Shown: positions 60,080-64,000 of the stretch, piece by piece | Numbering within the stretch: position 1 is the stretch's first letter | Layout of the letters: every line of letters starts with the position of its first letter | The notes under the pieces: generated by a model | What the model saw: only the letters and a program-made list of their open reading frames with translations | Told to the model about the DNA's origin: nothing | Databases searched by the model: none | Program-made: the position numbers and the translations under genes | Source of the DNA: Oscillospiraceae bacterium | GTDB lineage: Bacteria > Bacillota > Clostridia > Oscillospirales > Oscillospiraceae | Assembly: GCA_902765595.1 (NCBI GenBank) | Contig: CACXAQ010000004.1 | Coordinates: forward strand, 1-64,000 | Reading direction: 5' to 3' | Length of the DNA: 64,000 bases

Positions 60080-61270
60080 GTGGCGGCTCTGCAATATTGG
60101 TTATGGCTTTCCGCTATGCCGGTGAGTCCCCGAGCTAAGGCGGCGCTGATCGAGCATTACGGCGATGCGGAGAGCGCTTATCATGCCCCGGAAGGCAGCT
60201 TTTCCCTGATCCCCGGGATCACCCCGCTGGAGTCAAAGGAACTGGAGAACCGGGATCTGCGCGCCGCAAACCGGATCGCCGGCGCCTGTGAAGAGCAGCA
60301 TCTGCAGATCCTGACCTATCAGGACGCGGCCTATCCCAGGCGGCTCCGGAATATTTTTGCGCCTCCTGTGGTATTGTATGGGAAAGGAAAGCTGCCCGAT
60401 ATCGATAATGAGGCGCTCATCTCCGTGATCGGCACCCGAAAGGCCAGCTTTTACGGGCTGAAAATGGGCCGGGATCTGGCCTATCAGATCTGCTGCGGCG
60501 GCGGGATGGTCGTTTCTCTGCTGACAAACGGCGTGGACGCGGAAGCGGCGCGGGGCGCCCTTTCGGCAAACGGCGTCTGCGTCGGCGTCCTTGGCACGTC
60601 CCATGAGGAGGAGCACGGATACCTGGCGCGGGAGCTTGCGGTGCGCGGCGCGCTGATCAGCGAGATCCCGCCGGGCGTTCCCTGGCAGAAGCATTTCTTC
60701 CGGGACCGCAACCGCATTGCGGCGGGGCTCTCCGCCGGGGTGGTCGTGGTGGAGGCGCCGGAGCGCAGCGGGACCCGGCTCTTTGCGCAGGTTGCGCTGG
60801 AACAGGGGAAGGAGATCTTCGCCGTTCCGGGTAACGCGGATTCCGAAAACAGCGTGGGGACCCTGGCACTTATCCAGGAAGGAGCAAAACTTGTCACCTG
60901 CGGGTGGGACGTGCTCTCGGAGTTCGGTGCGCGCTTTCCCGGAAAGCTGCATGACTGCGGAAAGAATCCGGCTCCTGTCTCCAAGGCTGTTCCGGCGATG
61001 TCTGCAGAAGAAAAGACGGAGAATTTAGCCGTTGACAAGGAATCCGGCAAAGGATATATTGACCTGAGAGAACAGCTCTCCGCTCTGTCGGAGGACGAGC
61101 TGCTAATCGTCACGGCTATCGGCAAGGGCCCGACCCACGCCGACGACATCATCGAAAAGACCGGTCTGCCGACGGCTCTGGTGCTGAAGCTGCTGATGAT
61201 GCTTACCATCAAGAAGTACGTCAGCAAGAGGCCGGGTAACTATTATGTATTGAATATCACCCAAAAGTGA
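60080..61270 (+). CDS. dprA: DNA-processing protein DprA (divergent)
   Basis: Single-strand DNA-binding loader of RecA in transformation, 396 aa: N-terminal SAM-like part (1-60), Rossmann core (about 65-285) and C-terminal winged helix (about 325-395, LSALSEDELLIVTAIGKGPTHADDIIEKTGL). Core motifs are recognisable but altered: IGTRKASFYG for GSRxxSxYG, VVSLLTNGVDAEAARGAL for VSGxAxGIDxxAHxGAL, FRDRNRIAAGLS for FPxRNRIISGLS, and RSGTRLFAQVALEQGKEIFAVPG. GTG start with GGGCGTGAG upstream. The dprA-topA-trmFO order is classical for Firmicutes. Confidence 0.9.
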   Translation: MAALQYWLWLSAMPVSPRAKAALIEHYGDAESAYHAPEGSFSLIPGITPLESKELENRDLRAANRIAGACEEQHLQILTYQDAAYPRRLRNIFAPPVVLYGKGKLPDIDNEALISVIGTRKASFYGLKMGRDLAYQICCGGGMVVSLLTNGVDAEAARGALSANGVCVGVLGTSHEEEHGYLARELAVRGALISEIPPGVPWQKHFFRDRNRIAAGLSAGVVVVEAPERSGTRLFAQVALEQGKEIFAVPGNADSENSVGTLALIQEGAKLVTCGWDVLSEFGARFPGKLHDCGKNPAPVSKAVPAMSAEEKTENLAVDKESGKGYIDLREQLSALSEDELLIVTAIGKGPTHADDIIEKTGLPTALVLKLLMMLTIKKYVSKRPGNYYVLNITQK

Positions 61271-61279
61271 GGAAACAGC

Positions 61280-63502
61280 ATGGCAAAGGCAAAAGACCTT
61301 GTGATCGTGGAATCGCCCGCCAAGGCAAAGACCATTGAAAAGTATCTGGGCGGCAACTATAAAGTGACTGCGTCCATGGGACATCTGCGGGATCTCCCCA
61401 AGAGCAAAATGGGCGTCGATATCGATAACGGCTTTGAGCCGCAGTACATCCCCGTGCGGGACAAGGCGGAGCTGATCCAAGAACTGAAAAAGGAAGCAAA
61501 AAGCGCCAAGACCGTTTATCTCGCCACTGACCCTGACCGGGAAGGCGAGGCGATCTCCTGGCACCTGAAGGAACTGCTGGAGCTGCCGGACGGCAAGGCC
61601 CGCCGGGTGACCTTCAACGAGATCACCAAAAAGGTGGTCACCGAGAGCATCCAGGCCCCCCGGGATATCGACCAGAACCTGGTGGATGCCCAGCAGGCCC
61701 GCCGCATCCTGGACCGGATCGTGGGCTATACCCTCTCGCCGCTGCTCTGGCGCAAGGTCAAGCGGGGCCTCTCCGCCGGCCGGGTGCAGTCCGTCGCCAC
61801 CCGAATGGTGGTAGACCGGGAAGAGGAGATCAACAGCTTCGTAAAAGAAGAATACTGGCTGCTGGACGCGGTCCTTTCCCGGACGGACGGCGGCAGCTTT
61901 ACCGCGCGCTTTTTCGGCAAAGGCGAAAAGAAGCAGGACCTGAAGTGCCGGGAGGACGTGGACGCCGTCATCGACGCCACAAAAGGGAAGGACTTTACGG
62001 TCAGCGCCGTCAAGCGGGGTGAAAAGCAGCGCAGCCCTGCGCCTCCCTTCATCACCTCCACCCTGCAGCAGGAGGCTTCCCGCCGCCTGAGCATGACGCC
62101 CCGGCGCACCATGTCCATCGCCCAGCAGCTCTATGAGGGCGTGGAGATCGCGGGACAGGGTTCCGTGGGCCTAATTACCTATATGCGTACCGACTCCCTC
62201 CGCCTCTCCGAGGAGGCGCTGAGCGCGGCCCGCAGCTTTATCGGCGAGCGCTACGGCAGCGCCTATCTGCCCTCTCAGCCCCGCCGCTACAAGACCAAGG
62301 CCGGGGCCCAGGACGCTCACGAGGCCATCCGCCCCACGGATGTGCGCCTCACGCCGGAGTTGGTGCGCAAGGACCTGACCCAGGAGCAGTATCGCCTCTA
62401 CCGCCTGATCTGGGGTCGCTTTACCGCCTGCCAGATGTCCAACGCCGTTTACGACAGCGTTTCCGTGGATGTAGAGAGCGTCGGCTATACCTTCCGCGCC
62501 AATTATTCCGAACTGAAGTTCCCCGGCTATACCGCGGTCTATGAGGAGGCCCGGGACGAGGAGAGCGACGAGATCTCCAATCCCTTGCCCTCTCTCGCGG
62601 AAGGGGAAAAGCTGCAGCTTGACAAAATGCTGCCGGATCAGCAATTCACCCAGCCGCCCGCCCGATACACGGAGGCGACTCTCATCCGCGCCATGGAGGA
62701 AAAGGGGATCGGGCGCCCCTCTACCTACGCGCCCACCATTACCACCATCACCGCCCATGACTACGTGCTGAAAGAGGGCAAGTATCTCCGCCCCACGCCC
62801 CTGGGCGAGGTGGTCACGGAACTGATGAAGGAGCATTTCTCCGACATCGTGGATTTAAAATTCACCAATCAGATGGAGTCGGAGCTGGACGGGATCGAGC
62901 AGGGCAAGGCCGCCTGGCGGGACGTGCTGCAGGAGTTTTACGGCGGATTCCACGAGGAAATGGAAAAGGCAGAGCGGGAACTGGACGGGATCCGCGTCAA
63001 GGTCCCGGATATTCTCAGCGATGAACGCTGCGAGGTCTGCGGACGGCAGATGGTGGTCAAGAAAGGCAAGTTCGGCCAGTTCCTGGCCTGCCCCGGCTTC
63101 CCGGAGTGTACCTTCACCAAGCCCATCGTCATCGAAATGCCCGGCAAATGCCCCAAGTGCGGCAGTAAGATCCTCAAGCGCACCTCCAAAAAAGGCTATG
63201 TGTTCTACGCATGCGAGCGGGGGACCGACTGCGGCTTTATCACCTGGGACGTGCCCACCAAGGATTTCTGCCCCGCCTGCGGCAAGACCCTGTTCAAAAA
63301 GTCCGGCAGGGGCGCGCTGAAGCCCTTCTGTATCAATGAGGAGTGCGTGAATTACGTCCCCGAGGACAAGCGGGGCTATCACAAAAAGGCCGAGACAAAA
63401 GACGGAGAAGGCAAAAAAACCGGAGCAAAGAAGAGCCCGGCCAAAAAGACGAGCACGAAAAAGACGGCTGCCAAAAAGACTGCCGCCAAAAAGGAATCAT
63501 AA
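61280..63502 (+). CDS. topA: DNA topoisomerase I
   Basis: Type IA topoisomerase that relaxes negative supercoils, 740 aa. The TOPRIM domain starts [19 protein letters not shown] and has [13 protein letters not shown]; the active-site Tyr is in [15 protein letters not shown]. Three C-terminal zinc modules follow (CEVCGRQ, CPKCGSK and CPACGKT, each with a second Cys pair), then a 30-residue Lys/Ala/Thr tail ([17 protein letters not shown]) that should bind DNA electrostatically. It begins 9 nt after dprA; its stop overlaps the trmFO start by one base. Confidence 0.97.
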   Translation: MAKAKDLVIVESPAKAKTIEKYLGGNYKVTASMGHLRDLPKSKMGVDIDNGFEPQYIPVRDKAELIQELKKEAKSAKTVYLATDPDREGEAISWHLKELLELPDGKARRVTFNEITKKVVTESIQAPRDIDQNLVDAQQARRILDRIVGYTLSPLLWRKVKRGLSAGRVQSVATRMVVDREEEINSFVKEEYWLLDAVLSRTDGGSFTARFFGKGEKKQDLKCREDVDAVIDATKGKDFTVSAVKRGEKQRSPAPPFITSTLQQEASRRLSMTPRRTMSIAQQLYEGVEIAGQGSVGLITYMRTDSLRLSEEALSAARSFIGERYGSAYLPSQPRRYKTKAGAQDAHEAIRPTDVRLTPELVRKDLTQEQYRLYRLIWGRFTACQMSNAVYDSVSVDVESVGYTFRANYSELKFPGYTAVYEEARDEESDEISNPLPSLAEGEKLQLDKMLPDQQFTQPPARYTEATLIRAMEEKGIGRPSTYAPTITTITAHDYVLKEGKYLRPTPLGEVVTELMKEHFSDIVDLKFTNQMESELDGIEQGKAAWRDVLQEFYGGFHEEMEKAERELDGIRVKVPDILSDERCEVCGRQMVVKKGKFGQFLACPGFPECTFTKPIVIEMPGKCPKCGSKILKRTSKKGYVFYACERGTDCGFITWDVPTKDFCPACGKTLFKKSGRGALKPFCINEECVNYVPEDKRGYHKKAETKDGEGKKTGAKKSPAKKTSTKKTAAKKTAAKKES

Positions 63503-64000
63503 TGGAGAGAGTTACCGTTCTGGGCGCGGGCCTTGCCGGGAGCGAGTGCGCCTGGCAGCTCAGCAAACGGGGGATCCCCGTGCGCCTGGTGGAAATGAAG
63601 CCGGCCAAGATGACGCCGGCCCACAGATCCGAATACTTCGCGGAGCTGGTCTGCTCCAACTCCCTGCGCAGCGATGAGCTGACCAATGCGGTGGGGCTCC
63701 TGAAAGAAGAAATGCGCCGCTTGGGATCCCTGATCCTGGAGAGCGCGGACCACAACCGGGTCGCGGCGGGCGGAGCCCTGGCCGTGGACCGGGTGGGCTT
63801 TTCCCGGTACATCACCGAAAAGCTCCGTGCGCAGGAGAACGTGGAGATCGTGGAGGCCGAGGCCACCCAGATCCCCGAGGGTGAGGTGGTCATCGCCACC
63901 GGCCCCCTCTCCAGCGACGCCATCGCGGAGAAGATCGCGGCGCTCTGTCCGGAAAGCGACCTGCACTTTTACGACGCCGTGGCGCCCATCGTCACGCTGG
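63502..64000 (+). CDS. trmFO: tRNA m5U54 methyltransferase TrmFO, truncated by the window edge
   Basis: Folate- and FAD-dependent methyltransferase forming ribothymidine at tRNA position 54. The first 166 codons are in the window: the FAD motif [19 protein letters not shown], the family [26 protein letters not shown] and VIATGPLSS. The ATG overlaps the topA stop (TAATG). It continues past 64000. Confidence 0.95.
   Translation, partial: MERVTVLGAGLAGSECAWQLSKRGIPVRLVEMKPAKMTPAHRSEYFAELVCSNSLRSDELTNAVGLLKEEMRRLGSLILESADHNRVAAGGALAVDRVGFSRYITEKLRAQENVEIVEAEATQIPEGEVVIATGPLSSDAIAEKIAALCPESDLHFYDAVAPIVTL

Overview
The window is a GC-rich, gene-dense chromosomal segment of a low-GC-lineage (Firmicutes) anaerobe. 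It most likely belongs to the Oscillospiraceae/Ruminococcaceae (Oscillibacter, Flavonifractor and relatives). The basis is the gene set (class B sortase, DUF4428, DUF4830-like and DUF5693-like proteins, dprA-topA-trmFO, greA-lysS), consensus sigma-A promoters with 17-nt spacers, strong AGGAGG-type ribosome binding sites and conspicuous GC-rich hairpin repeats. It carries no phage, insertion sequence, CRISPR array or rRNA, and one tRNA (Thr, CGT).

Layout. 0.2-3.7 kb: minus-strand operon of a two-component system, a YqhQ-like membrane protein and PrmC. 3.9-8.5 kb: a Tet(M)/EF-G-like GTPase fused to a Rae1/YacP-type NYN nuclease domain, overlapping ylmH, then pepT. 8.5-10.8 kb: sugar transporter plus N-acetylhexosamine kinase-like protein. 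10.9-13.0 kb: FMN alpha-hydroxy-acid dehydrogenase/oxidase and a PflX-type radical SAM protein (minus). 13.1-17.4 kb: trmL and lower glycolysis (pgk, tpiA, gpmI). 17.4-19.7 kb: flavin protein, small membrane-anchored protein, pseudouridine synthase. 19.9-26.8 kb: CdaR-type regulator, ftsE, ftsX, two M23 peptidoglycan hydrolases and an S41 protein lacking its catalytic residues. 26.9-28.9 kb: greA-lysS. 29.0-35.8 kb: envelope block (DUF5693-like protein, LTA-synthase-like enzyme, a tiny sortase substrate with its own class B sortase, LCP protein). 36.0-38.9 kb: SDR, ArsC-like, HD hydrolase, glutathione peroxidase. 39.2-43.2 kb: MoxR-DUF58-transglutaminase operon (minus). 43.4-50.1 kb: uvrB, polA, rimI, tsaD, radC. 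50.1-54.5 kb: a non-coding block with DnaA-like and Spo0A-like boxes, tRNA-Thr, a DUF4428-like protein, diacylglycerol kinase, pgsA and PAP2 phosphatase. 54.7-64.0 kb: SLH-like secreted protein, ABC exporter, ECF sigma/anti-sigma pair, SpoU methyltransferase, dprA, topA and the start of trmFO.

The most interesting signals are: (1) the GTPase-NYN nuclease fusion that overlaps ylmH, which looks like a compact ribosome-rescue or quality-control cassette; (2) a four-copy family of 144-206 bp elements bounded by 22-bp inverted repeats and made of a chain of hairpins, with copies in 5' leaders of rsuA-like, dagK and pgsA genes; (3) an S41 pseudoprotease next to FtsEX and two M23 hydrolases; (4) a 69-residue sortase substrate whose anchored product would be only about 19 residues; (5) a tandem of three DnaA-box-like 9-mers beside an inverted pair of perfect Spo0A boxes. 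All functional statements rest on reading the sequence and recalled family knowledge; no database search was run.
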